Shown one piece after another: positions 1 through 7,730 of a stretch of 64,000 nt of DNA. Position 1 is the first letter of the stretch, and each line of letters begins with the position of its first letter. The notes under the pieces were generated by a model that was given only the letters and a program-made list of their open reading frames with translations, searched no databases and had not been told where the DNA came from. The position numbers were made by a program, and so were the translations under genes. The DNA lies in the NCBI RefSeq assembly GCF_006539165.1, contig NZ_BJMM01000018.1, positions 102,902 to 166,901 of the forward strand. Reading direction: 5' to 3'. The DNA comes from Streptomyces cacaoi (lineage in GTDB: Bacteria > Actinomycetota > Actinomycetes > Streptomycetales > Streptomycetaceae).

Positions 1-364
1 GCGCCAGCACGAGCAGCCCGGCCGCGCCGCCCAGCACACCGGCCACCACCCACGGCACACGGCGCCCGTACCGGGAGGTGGTGCGGTCCGAGACGGCGCC
101 GAACAGCGGGTTGGCGACGAGCGAGACGGCCGCGCCGATGCCGGTCACCCACGCCAGCACCGACTCCTTGGCCCAGCCGTCCGGTGCCAGCTCGGCCGCC
201 TGGAGCGCGAGCAGCACCTGGAGCGGGCCGTACCAGCCCACCCACACCGCGCCGTTGGCCAGGGACAGCGCGGCCGTCCAGCGGCGGGCGACCGGCACGA
301 CGGGCTCGGCGAACGGGTCGCCGGCCACGCCGGGGCCGGGCGTGCCCGTGCCCCGGTCGGTCAA
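1..364 (-). CDS. MFS sugar transporter, N-terminal part only
   Basis: This is the first ~120 codons of an integral membrane transporter that runs off the left edge. The peptide has a short hydrophilic start, a first membrane segment containing WVGWYGPLQVLLALQ, a second segment, and then the classical major-facilitator loop motif (FGAVSDRTTSRYGRR), which sits between TM2 and TM3 in this superfamily. The start is a TTG whose last two bases overlap the TGA stop of the upstream beta-glucosidase (TTGA), so the pair is probably one transcript with translational coupling. The job is most likely uptake of the glucoside or disaccharide cleaved by the neighbour; the substrate cannot be read from this fragment. 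Confidence 0.75.
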   Translation of the reverse strand, partial: MTDRGTGTPGPGVAGDPFAEPVVPVARRWTAALSLANGAVWVGWYGPLQVLLALQAAELAPDGWAKESVLAWVTGIGAAVSLVANPLFGAVSDRTTSRYGRRVPWVVAGVLGGAAGLLVLA

Positions 365-1749
365 CGGGTGCCGCCGCGCTGCTGCCGCAGGACCCCGGCC
401 AGCCACCGGAAGGAGTCCTTCGGGGTGCGCCGCAGCGTCGCGAAGTCGACGTGGACGAGGCCGAAACGCTGCCGGTACCCCTCGGCCCACTCGAAGTTGT
501 CCAGCAGCGACCAGACGAAGTAGCCGCGTACGTCGACGCCGTCACGGAGCGCGGCGTGCAGCTCGCGCAGATGGGCGTCGTGGAAGGCGATGCGCTCGGC
601 GTCGCGGACGGGCTCCGGGTAGGCGCAGCCGTTCTCCGTGACGACGAGGGGCGGCAGCCGGTCCCCGTACCGGTCGCGGAGCGTGCGCAGCGTCTCGGAG
701 AGCCCCTCGGGGACGACGGCCCAGCCGAAGCCGGTGCGCGGCCGGCCGGGTATCTCCCGCGGCGCGAAGGGCAGTTCGCCCGGCAGCCCGACACCGGCGA
801 ACTCCCCGGGCGCACCCCGCGGTCCGGGCGCGCCGACGAGGGTGGGCTGGTAGTAGTTGACGCCGTACCAGTCCAGCGGCTGCGCGATGGTCTCCAGATC
901 GTCGGCGACGGGCCCGGGCAGCGCGGCGGCCAGTCCCTCGTCCGGGTAGCGGCCCAGCAGCAGCGGCTCGGCGAACATCCGGTTGGTGAGCGTGTCGTAC
1001 AGCTCGGCCGCCGCGACGTCCTCCGGCCGCTCGGAGGCCGGCCAGGTGGGGCCGTGCGAGTTGGCGATCCCGATCGAGCGTGCGCCGTGTGCCCGCAGCG
1101 CGCGGACGGCGAGGCCGTGCCCGAGCAGCTGGTGGTGCGCCGCGGGCAGCGCGTCGAACAGCAGGCTCCGGCCGGGGGCGTGCTCGCCGATCCCGTAGCC
1201 GAGGAGGGTGAGTTCGGCGGGCTCGTTGAGGGTGATCCAGTGGGTGACGCGGTCGCCGAGCCGGGCGGCGACCGCGTCGGCGTGGTCGGCGAACCGCTCG
1301 GCGGTGTCCCGCACCAGCCAGCCGCCCGCCTCCTCCAGCGGGAGCGGGGTGTCCCAGTGGAAGAGCGTGGGCACGGGCTCGACGCCGGCCTCGCACAGGG
1401 CGTCCACGAGCCGGTCGTAGAAGTCGAGCCCGGGCCCGTTCACCGCGCCCGAACCGGTGGGCAGGACGCGGGGCCAGGACACGGAGAAGCGGTAGGCGCC
1501 GACGCCCAGCCTGCGCAGCAGTTCGACGTCCTCGCGCCAGCGGTCGTAGTGGCCGGCCGCGACCGCGGCGTCGGAGCCGTCCTTGACACGGCCCGGCTCG
1601 GCGGTGAACGCGTCCCAGGCGCAGGGGCCGCGTCCGTCGGCATCGGTCGCCCCCTCGATCTGGAAGGCGGACGTCGAGACGCCCCAGAGGAAGTCCGCGG
1701 GGAACCGCGGCAGACCCGGCAGAGCTGACAACGCTGTCGGACTCGTCAT
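361..1749 (-). CDS. GH1 family beta-glucosidase
   Basis: A 462-residue retaining beta-glucosidase of glycoside hydrolase family 1, cytoplasmic (no signal peptide), cleaving beta-linked disaccharides or aryl glucosides. The N-terminal signature FLWGVSTSAFQIEGA lies at residues 20-34. The acid/base glutamate is in TLNEP (Glu176) and the nucleophile in TENG (Glu372). Length is normal for the family. I chose the ATG at 1749 because FPADFLWG then begins at residue 17, as in relatives; an upstream TTG at 1785 would fall inside a dyad. The partial transporter follows with a 3-nt overlap. Palindromes upstream and within the first codons suggest control by a LacI-type sugar repressor. Confidence 0.93.
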   Translation of the reverse strand: MTSPTALSALPGLPRFPADFLWGVSTSAFQIEGATDADGRGPCAWDAFTAEPGRVKDGSDAAVAAGHYDRWREDVELLRRLGVGAYRFSVSWPRVLPTGSGAVNGPGLDFYDRLVDALCEAGVEPVPTLFHWDTPLPLEEAGGWLVRDTAERFADHADAVAARLGDRVTHWITLNEPAELTLLGYGIGEHAPGRSLLFDALPAAHHQLLGHGLAVRALRAHGARSIGIANSHGPTWPASERPEDVAAAELYDTLTNRMFAEPLLLGRYPDEGLAAALPGPVADDLETIAQPLDWYGVNYYQPTLVGAPGPRGAPGEFAGVGLPGELPFAPREIPGRPRTGFGWAVVPEGLSETLRTLRDRYGDRLPPLVVTENGCAYPEPVRDAERIAFHDAHLRELHAALRDGVDVRGYFVWSLLDNFEWAEGYRQRFGLVHVDFATLRRTPKDSFRWLAGVLRQQRGGTR

Positions 1750-1769
1750 GGGCGGAGCCCACCAGCGGG

Positions 1770-1799
1770 TTGAACACGGTGTCAATACCTGTGCACAGG
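1770..1799 (-). promoter_or_regulatory. Paired dyads upstream of GH1 gene (possible operator)
   Basis: Two adjacent inverted repeats precede the beta-glucosidase start. The 16-bp TTGAACACGGTGTCAA (1770-1785) has matching outer arms around a central CG, and CCTGTGCACAGG (1788-1799) is a perfect 12-bp palindrome. A third dyad, TGACAACGCTGTC, overlaps codons 4-8 of the gene near 1724-1736. Central-CG dyads are typical of LacI-family operators. That one regulates this gene is inference. Confidence 0.4.
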
Positions 1800-1852
1800 C
1801 GTGGAGTTGGAGTCACCGGCCGCCGGGGAGCCGGGCGGGAGGCGCGTGCGCC

Positions 1853-2440
1853 GGGAGACGGTGACGGCGTGTGTCCAGGGAGACGGTGCGGGCCGGTCGT
1901 TCCGGAGAGGGCACCGCCGTGCGCGGGCGGAGCGACGGTCCGGCGCGGATGCGGCAGGCCGTGCCGGTGCGCGTTCGCATGAGGCCGCACCCGGTGCGCG
2001 CTCGGGATATGCCGTGCGGGGCACGCGCTCAGGGGGCGCCGGGCAGGCGCACACTCAAGGGAGGCCGTGTCGGCGCTCGTTCAGGAGACGCCGTGCAGGG
2101 GGGCGCCCCAGAGAGCGGGCCCGGTGCACGCCCGGGAGACGCCGCGCCCGGTGTGCATTCGGGAGACGCCGTGCCCGGTGCGCGCTCAGGGGGCGCCGCG
2201 TAGGCGCGCGCCCAGGAAAAGCCGCACCCGGTGCGCGCCCGGGAGATGCCGTGCCCGGTGCGCGTTGGGAAGAGGCCACGCAGGCACACGTTCAGGAGAG
2301 GCCGTGCAGGCGCGCACTCACGAGAGGCCGCGCCCGGTATGCGTTCGGGAGAGGCCGTGTCCGGCGCGCGTTCGGGAGGCGGCGCGCAGGCGCACGCCCA
2401 AGAGAGGCCGGGTCGGGCGCTCGTTCAGGAGACGGTGCCG
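1853..2440. repeat. Degenerate 27-bp tandem array (about 21 copies)
   Basis: Nearly 600 bp built from a diverged 27-bp unit that begins GGGAGACGCCGTG and ends GTGCGCGTTC. The clearest neighbouring copies are at 2134-2160 and 2161-2187. Because 27 bp equals nine codons, the array is open in several frames and would encode nine-residue repeats such as PGDAVPGAR or RAPGTASPE, but no start signal or family supports translation. The last copy overlaps the stop codon of the TerB-like gene at 2425. There are no unique spacers, so it is not a CRISPR array. Confidence 0.85.
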
Positions 2441-3081
2441 GCCTCTGCCAGGAGGCGGTCCACCTCGTCCGCCTCGATCCGCAGCGCACGGCCCACGGCG
2501 GCCAGCACCTCCCGCTCGGCCGCGCAGTACGCCGCGTCCGCCAGCGCCACCCGTGCACCCTGGAGCAGCAGGCTCTCGCGCCCGGACACCGCCAGATGCG
2601 GGGCGAGCGGCGCCAGGGCCTCGTGCAGCTCGATCTCCAGCGGGATGCGGCCCTGCTCCTCGGAGGTGAGCGCGGCCACCATCGTCACGAGCTCCTCCTG
2701 GGTGCAGGCCGGGAACCCGGCGGCGCGCACCGCCTCGACGGCGGCCTCCCGCACCGCGCGCGACTCGGTGCCGCCCGCGGCCAGCACCGCCAGCACCACG
2801 CTGTGCGCGGCTTCCCGCAGCATGGCCGTCAGCCGCGTCGTCGTCGGCTGGTCGAGCACCTCGGCAGCGAAGTGCGCACGGCAGCCGACGCATTCGACGA
2901 TGGGGCCGGCCGCGCCGCGCGGCAGCAGCGGCAGCCCGAGCAGGACGAACCGGCGTCGTCCGGCGCGCCTGCGGTAGCGGCGGTCGCCGCCGCAGTCCGG
3001 GCAGAAGAAGTCGCCGTCGTCGAGGGTGCGCCAGCTCGTGCGGACCCCTGCGAGGCGTACTCGGACGGGTCGTTGGCGCAT
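2425..3081 (-). CDS. TerB-like tellurite-resistance family protein with zinc ribbon
   Basis: A 218-residue cytoplasmic protein. The N-terminal third carries two CxxC pairs (CPDC at 27-30, CVGC at 64-67), consistent with a zinc ribbon. The C-terminal half is a helical domain with a conserved-looking stretch around CTQEELVTMVAALTSEE, which resembles the TerB fold. TerB proteins are linked to tellurite resistance and membrane-associated stress complexes, but no other ter genes are nearby, so the role is unknown. A strong GGGAGG ribosome site lies 8 nt before the ATG. The gene is monocistronic on the minus strand, and its stop codon lies in the first unit of the 27-bp array. Confidence 0.75.
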   Translation of the reverse strand: MRQRPVRVRLAGVRTSWRTLDDGDFFCPDCGGDRRYRRRAGRRRFVLLGLPLLPRGAAGPIVECVGCRAHFAAEVLDQPTTTRLTAMLREAAHSVVLAVLAAGGTESRAVREAAVEAVRAAGFPACTQEELVTMVAALTSEEQGRIPLEIELHEALAPLAPHLAVSGRESLLLQGARVALADAAYCAAEREVLAAVGRALRIEADEVDRLLAEAGTVS

Positions 3082-3380
3082 GACCTCGCACCTCCCTGGG
3101 ATTCGGCTCCATCGCCGAAAGGGTCACCGAACGGCTGCCGGAGGTGACCGGGCCGGTTCGGGGGGCTCGTCGGACTCGCCCGGCACACGCGCAGTCACGG
3201 CTCGCGCGCCGGGAGTTGCTCGTCGGTACTGGAATCGGTACGGGAAGAGGTGACGTGATGTTAACCACAGTGCCCCCGTGCCGTCAGCACCCCGTGCGCG
3301 CCCGACCGGGCCCGTCCGGCCCCGCCGAACGGCCGTTCCCCGGCCGTGCGTTGTCGGTGGGGGGCCGTAGGGTGCGGCGC

Positions 3381-4253
3381 ATGACGGGACTCGACCGGCT
3401 GCTCGCCCTGGTGCCCCCGCCCGCCTCCCCCGTCGGCGCCGACGCCGACTGGAGCCGTACGGAGCGGCAGCTAGGCCTCGCGCTGCCCACCGACTTCACC
3501 CGGACGGTACGGCGCTACGGCGACGGCGTCTTCTGCGACGACCTGTACATGTACTCGCCGCACCACATGGCCGAGATCAACCTGGGGCTGCTGGCCGGCT
3601 GGAGCGATATGCGCGAGCAGTGGCCCGAGGAGGTGCCGTATCCGCTGCATCCCGAGCCCGGCGGGCTGGTGGTCTGGGGCGGCGACTCCGCCGGGGGCGC
3701 CCTGTGCTGGATCACCGAGGGCGAGCCAGACGACTGGGAGACCGTCCACTGGCAGCAGCGCGACGGGGAGTTCACCCCCGCCGGCTGCGGGGCGCCGGAG
3801 CTGCTGGCCCGGCTGCTGGAGCGCCGGGTGGCGGAGGCCGCCGAGAACTGCGAGGAGTTCGACGGCCCCTGGTTCACGCCCCTGCGTGAGCGGGTGCACG
3901 TCTGTCTGCGGCTCACCGAGGGCCCGCTGCCCTACGCGGAGCGGCTGCGCCTCCTGCGCGAGCGGCTGGCCCCGGTGCAGCTGCGCGGCGGCTGGGCGAA
4001 CCCGGACGGCGCCCGCCAGGACCACTTCGCCGCCACGCCCTCGCTGTGGGAGATCACCTACGAGACGGCCTACGGCCATCAGATACGGATCACCTATCCG
4101 CCCGCCGAGGAGGAGCGGGTGCGTACCGAACTGCTCGCCGCCGTGGGCGCGATGGGCTGCTCCGTCGAATCCGGGCTCTCCCTGGACCGGGCCACGGAGT
4201 GGCCGGAGTTCGCCGGCGGCGGGAGCGGAACGGGCACGGCCGCGAAGGGCTGA
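3381..4253 (+). CDS. SMI1/KNR4 (SUKH) family protein
   Basis: A 290-residue soluble protein with the SUKH pattern in its first half: an acidic start (WSRTERQLGLALPTDF), GDGVFCDDLYMYSP, and a central LVVWGGDSAGGALCW stretch. SUKH proteins are common cytoplasmic immunity or adaptor proteins, often paired with polymorphic toxins; no toxin gene is seen here, so immunity is only a possibility. The C-terminal ~120 residues form a second region with no family I recognise. TAGGGT lies seven bases before the ATG with no Shine-Dalgarno sequence, so the mRNA is probably leaderless. It is convergent with leuA, with a strong hairpin between them. Confidence 0.75.
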   Translation: MTGLDRLLALVPPPASPVGADADWSRTERQLGLALPTDFTRTVRRYGDGVFCDDLYMYSPHHMAEINLGLLAGWSDMREQWPEEVPYPLHPEPGGLVVWGGDSAGGALCWITEGEPDDWETVHWQQRDGEFTPAGCGAPELLARLLERRVAEAAENCEEFDGPWFTPLRERVHVCLRLTEGPLPYAERLRLLRERLAPVQLRGGWANPDGARQDHFAATPSLWEITYETAYGHQIRITYPPAEEERVRTELLAAVGAMGCSVESGLSLDRATEWPEFAGGGSGTGTAAKG

Positions 4254-4265
4254 GCGGCCGCGGGT

Positions 4266-4294
4266 CCGCCGCCCGGGCCGGGCCCGGGCGGCGG
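4266..4294. terminator. Convergent GC hairpin between SUKH gene and leuA
   Basis: CCGCCGCCCGGGC and its exact complement GCCCGGGCGGCGG are separated by three bases. The hairpin lies between convergent genes and can act on both strands. There is no T-tract, as is common in Streptomyces. Confidence 0.7.
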
Positions 4295-4301
4295 GTGGTG
4301 C

Positions 4302-6089
4302 TCAGCGCGCGGCGCGGTTGACGGCCGAGACGACGGCCTTCATCGAGGCCCGCACGATGTTGGCGTCGACGCCGACGCCCCACAGCACCTTGTCGTCGAT
4401 CGCGCACTCGACGTAGGCGGCGGCCTGGGCGCCCTCGCCCTCGCTCATCGTGTGCTCCACGTAGTCCAGCACCCGCACGTCGGTGCCGATGCCGCGCAGC
4501 GCGTCGACGAACGCGGCCAGCGGGCCGTTCGCGGTGCCCTTGAGCACCGTGGGCTCGCCGTCGACGACGGCCTCGACGGTCAGTTCGTCGGCGCCGTCGC
4601 TGGTCGTGGACGTCTGGGCGCCGCGCAGCGCCACCCGGCCCCAGTGGGCGCCCTCGACCGGCAGGTACTCGTCCTGGAAGACGGACCAGATGTCGGCGGG
4701 CGTGACCTCGCCGCCCTCGGCGTCGGTCTTCTCCTGGATGATCCGGGAGAACTCCACCTGCATCCGGCGCGGCAGGTCCAGGCTGTGCTCGCCCTTGAGC
4801 ACATAGGCGATACCGCCCTTGCCGGACTGCGAGTTGACGCGGATGACCGCCTCGTAGGAGCGGCCGACGTCCTTCGGGTCGATCGGCAGGTACGGGACCG
4901 TCCACTCCATCCGGTCCACCGTGCTGCCCTGCTCGGCCGCCCGGACCTCCATGGCCTCGAAGCCCTTCTTGATGGCGTCCTGGTGGGAGCCGGAGAAGGC
5001 GGTGTAGACGAGGTCGCCCGCGTAGGGGTGGCGCGGGTGCACCTCCATCTGGTTGCAGTACTCGTAGGTGCGGCGGACCTCGTCGATCTGCGAGAAGTCG
5101 ATCATCGGGTCCACGCCCTGGCTGAACAGATTCATGCCCAGCGTGACCAGGTCGACGTTGCCGGTGCGCTCGCCCTGGCCGAACAGGCAGCCCTCGACGC
5201 GGTCGGCGCCGGCCATCACCGCCAGCTCGGCGGCGGCGACCGCGGTACCGCGGTCGTTGTGCGGGTGTACGGACAGGCACACGTGCTCGCGGCGGGACAG
5301 ATGGCGGCCCATCCACTCGAACCGGTCGGCGTGCGTGCTCGGCGTCGAACGCTCCACCGTGGCGGGCAGATTGAGGATGATCTCGCGGCCCTCCTCGGGC
5401 TGCCAGACGTCCATGACGCCCTCGCAGACCTCCAGCGCGAAGTCCAGCTCGGTGTCGGTGAAGATCTCCGGGCTGTACTGGTAGCCGAACTGCGTCCGGT
5501 CGTCCAGCAGCTTCTCGGCGTACTCCAGCACCATGCGGGTGCCGTCCACCGCGATCTGCTTGACCTGGTCACGGGTACCGCGGAAGACCACCTCGCGGAA
5601 GACCGGAGCGGTGGCGTTGTACAGGTGCACGGTGGCGCGGCGCGCGCCCTTGAGGGACTCGACGGTCCGCTCGATCAGTTCCTCGCGGGCCTGGGTGAGG
5701 ACGGAGATCGTCACGTCCTCGGGGATCGCGTCCTCCTCGATGATGGAGCGCACGAAGCCGAAGTCCGTCTGCCCCGAGGAGGGGAACCCGACCTCGATCT
5801 CCTTGTAGCCCATGCGTACGAGCAGGTCGAACATCTCCCGCTTGCGGGCGGGGGACATCGGGTCGATCAGCGCCTGGTTGCCGTCGCGCAGATCGGTGGA
5901 CAGCCAGCGCGGCGCCTTGGTGATCCGGTTGCCCGGCCAGGTGCGGTCCGGCAGATCCACGGCCTCGTAGCCGCGGTACTTGTGCACCGGCATACCGGAG
6001 GGACGCTGCCGGACGGTGGCGGCGGTGATCGGGGTGGACCGGCCCAGCCGGGCGGGGTCGGTCGCGGCGGAAGAAGCGGAGGACGTCAT
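4302..6089 (-). CDS. leuA: 2-isopropylmalate synthase
   Basis: A 595-residue enzyme for the first committed step of leucine synthesis, condensing acetyl-CoA with 2-ketoisovalerate. The HMGL-like barrel begins with STDLRDGNQALIDPM, holds the metal-site motif SVHPHNDRGTA, and is followed by GCLFGQGERTGNVDL. The C-terminal ~130 residues are the LeuA dimer domain for leucine feedback. The long N-terminal arm before HKYRGYEAVDLPDR is usual for actinobacterial enzymes. I chose the ATG at 6089 over further upstream frames because AGGAG precedes it and it keeps the arm at family length. A leader peptide rich in leucine codons lies about 150 bases upstream, so expression is expected to respond to leucine supply. 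Confidence 0.97.
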   Translation of the reverse strand: MTSSASSAATDPARLGRSTPITAATVRQRPSGMPVHKYRGYEAVDLPDRTWPGNRITKAPRWLSTDLRDGNQALIDPMSPARKREMFDLLVRMGYKEIEVGFPSSGQTDFGFVRSIIEEDAIPEDVTISVLTQAREELIERTVESLKGARRATVHLYNATAPVFREVVFRGTRDQVKQIAVDGTRMVLEYAEKLLDDRTQFGYQYSPEIFTDTELDFALEVCEGVMDVWQPEEGREIILNLPATVERSTPSTHADRFEWMGRHLSRREHVCLSVHPHNDRGTAVAAAELAVMAGADRVEGCLFGQGERTGNVDLVTLGMNLFSQGVDPMIDFSQIDEVRRTYEYCNQMEVHPRHPYAGDLVYTAFSGSHQDAIKKGFEAMEVRAAEQGSTVDRMEWTVPYLPIDPKDVGRSYEAVIRVNSQSGKGGIAYVLKGEHSLDLPRRMQVEFSRIIQEKTDAEGGEVTPADIWSVFQDEYLPVEGAHWGRVALRGAQTSTTSDGADELTVEAVVDGEPTVLKGTANGPLAAFVDALRGIGTDVRVLDYVEHTMSEGEGAQAAAYVECAIDDKVLWGVGVDANIVRASMKAVVSAVNRAAR

Positions 6090-6244
6090 GTCGCGCAGAG
6101 CTCCTGTGACGGATCGCACGGCTCGCACGGAGGCGGTGAGGTGATGAGGCTCACGGGCGACGTCCGGGCGAGCGGAAGGCGAAAGGGCTTGGTGACCGAC
6201 CGGGAACAGCACCGAACTCCGCGGGGAGGGGGTCGGCCTTACGG

Positions 6245-6292
6245 CTACAGGCCCTCGCCGCGGCAGCTAAGAAGAAGCAGCCCGAAACGCAT
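6245..6292 (-). CDS. leuA leader peptide MRFGLLLLSCRGEGL
   Basis: A 15-codon open frame with four consecutive leucines coded CTG CTT CTT CTT, followed by AGC TGC CGC GGC. CTT is strongly avoided in the surrounding genes, so charged tRNA-Leu reading CTT would limit translation here. No Shine-Dalgarno sequence precedes the ATG; TATGCT ends nine bases upstream, so the transcript probably starts almost at the ATG. Leader-peptide control of leuA is known in actinobacteria. Downstream I see possible stems, for example GGCCGACC with GGTCGGTC, but no T-run, so the read-out may be translational or through an antitermination fold. Confidence 0.8.
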   Translation of the reverse strand: MRFGLLLLSCRGEGL

Positions 6293-6301
6293 GATGCCCG
6301 C

Positions 6302-6307
6302 AGCATA
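6302..6307 (-). promoter_or_regulatory. -10 box of the leuA leader transcript
   Basis: TATGCT on the minus strand, nine bases before the leader ATG. A good -35 element at 17-18 bp is not obvious. Confidence 0.55.
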
Positions 6308-6379
6308 ACCGAGCCCCCCGCCCCCACCACCCCCCGTATCACTATGCGAAACCCCACATTTCCACCCGGCCCCTCGCCA

Positions 6380-6433
6380 CCCAAGCTTGGGCAGTCTGCG
6401 CCGGGGGCGCCCCCTGCTCGAAGAGCTCGGGGG
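6380..6433. repeat. REP-like palindromic intergenic element
   Basis: A compact set of palindromes: CCCAAGCTTGGG (6380-6391), GGGGGCGCCCCC (6403-6414), and a stem with CCCCC-GCTC arms closed by GAA and matched by GAGC-GGGGG (6410-6433). Similar sequences with a CTCTTCGAG core and G/C-run arms are scattered through Streptomyces intergenic DNA. It lies just downstream of the phosphatase gene and may serve as its terminator. Confidence 0.55.
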
Positions 6434-6534
6434 AGGGCAAGCGCAGCCCCCCGCCGGGGCGAGGCGGCCACGCACCCGCACCGCCCACCCGGCAGGACCG
6501 CCCCCGGCGAGGCCGCACCCCCGTGCCAGGCCCC

Positions 6535-7365
6535 TCAGGGCAGGTAATACATGGGATTGGGCAGCTTCACCCTCCGCCCGGCATACCCGCCCTTCAGATC
6601 GCTGTACTGATCCCCGAAGTTGGCCAGGATCCGATACCCCTGCTCCTCGATGTGCTTCCGCGTCCCGGACTTGAACTCGACGGTGTTGCAGTCGTTCCCG
6701 CACTCCAGATAGGGCGGCGGGTTCTTCTCGTCCTTGAGGTAGAAGTGCGCCTTGTCGACCGGCACCCGGTACCCCGCCTTCTTGAGGTTCCGCACGCTCC
6801 AGTCCCGCTGGTACTCCTTGCGCCCGGTGACGAAGAAGACGGTGACGCCCTTCTTGTGCGCCCAGTTGACGAGCCGGGTCATACCGAAGACCGGGTCCAT
6901 GTCGGTGGTGCGCAGGTACTCGTCCTGTGCCTTCTGGTCGAAGTCGTAGCCGATGCGCAGCTCGAAGTTGTAGGTGAGCAGCGTCGTGTCGTCCACGTCG
7001 AGGACGATGGCGGGCTTCTTCTTGTTCTTGTGCCCGCCCTTGCCGTGCCGCTTCAGATCGCGGGCGAGAGCGTCCTGTGCGTCGGAGGCGATGGACCGCA
7101 CCTGCTTCGCGTAGTTGCTGCGCGGGGAGGCGTAGTGCTCGCCGTCGGCGGTCTCGATGTCCCCGTAGTACGCCTCGATCCGCTCCTTGACCTGGTCGAG
7201 GTTGGGGATCTCCCGGTCGCTGCCGGGAACGGAGCGTTCGGCCGTCGCCTGCCCGGCGCCGAACAGCGCGGTACCGGCGAGCGCGGCGGTGACGGTGACG
7301 GCGGCGAGCCGGCTGCGGCGGCTGGAGGCTCGGGCGAGCAGGGACTTCACGGCACGGCGGGGCAT
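6535..7365 (-). CDS. Secreted HAD-family acid phosphatase (class B-like)
   Basis: A 276-residue exported phosphatase. The N-terminus is basic (RRAVKSLLARASSRRSRL), then a hydrophobic stretch and a likely signal-peptidase site after GQATA. The mature part holds the HAD nucleophile motif VLDVDDTTLLT and the second HAD motif FFVTGR, placing it with class III acid phosphatases that hydrolyse phosphomonoesters outside the membrane. CGNDCNT may form an extracytoplasmic disulfide. GAGGAG six bases before the ATG supports the start. It stands alone and is divergent from the glucarate dehydratase gene. Confidence 0.88.
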   Translation of the reverse strand: MPRRAVKSLLARASSRRSRLAAVTVTAALAGTALFGAGQATAERSVPGSDREIPNLDQVKERIEAYYGDIETADGEHYASPRSNYAKQVRSIASDAQDALARDLKRHGKGGHKNKKKPAIVLDVDDTTLLTYNFELRIGYDFDQKAQDEYLRTTDMDPVFGMTRLVNWAHKKGVTVFFVTGRKEYQRDWSVRNLKKAGYRVPVDKAHFYLKDEKNPPPYLECGNDCNTVEFKSGTRKHIEEQGYRILANFGDQYSDLKGGYAGRRVKLPNPMYYLP

Positions 7366-7661
7366 ACGTCTCCTCGCTGATCGGTGGCGGGCAGGCCGGA
7401 CGCCGGCGCCGCACGCGGGGGCAGGAAGATGCGATCGGCCGGAACGTAGCAGTCGGCGAGGACGGCCATCTACGCGCGGAGACCCAACAGTTCGTAAAAC
7501 GTGCGAGTGAGCCTGACAGCCCTCCCCCTCCCCCCAGGTCCCCGACCCCTCCCGGACCGCCCGGACGGGCACCGGGCACGCCCCGCCGACCCCGAGCACA
7601 CCCCGGACGGGACCGCCCTGCACGACCCTTGACCCCCTCGAATTCACCTACCTAACCTCCG

Positions 7662-7673
7662 TACGTATACATA
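7662..7673 (+). promoter_or_regulatory. AT-rich dyad upstream of glucarate dehydratase
   Basis: TACGTATACATA is an imperfect 12-bp palindrome (10 of 12 positions) in an otherwise GC-rich 365-bp divergent spacer (7366-7730), about 57 bases before the gene. It could be a -10 region overlapped by an operator. I see nothing else in the spacer apart from promoter-like AT-rich steps. Confidence 0.35.
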
Positions 7674-7730
7674 AATCTGCTGGACATCGCCGGAGCAGTC
7701 GCCGGGCCGGACCAGGGCGGGAGCCGCAGC

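Noticed and set aside
1853..2440. CRISPR array
   Set aside because: Units are directly contiguous and diverged, with no unique spacers and no cas genes nearby.
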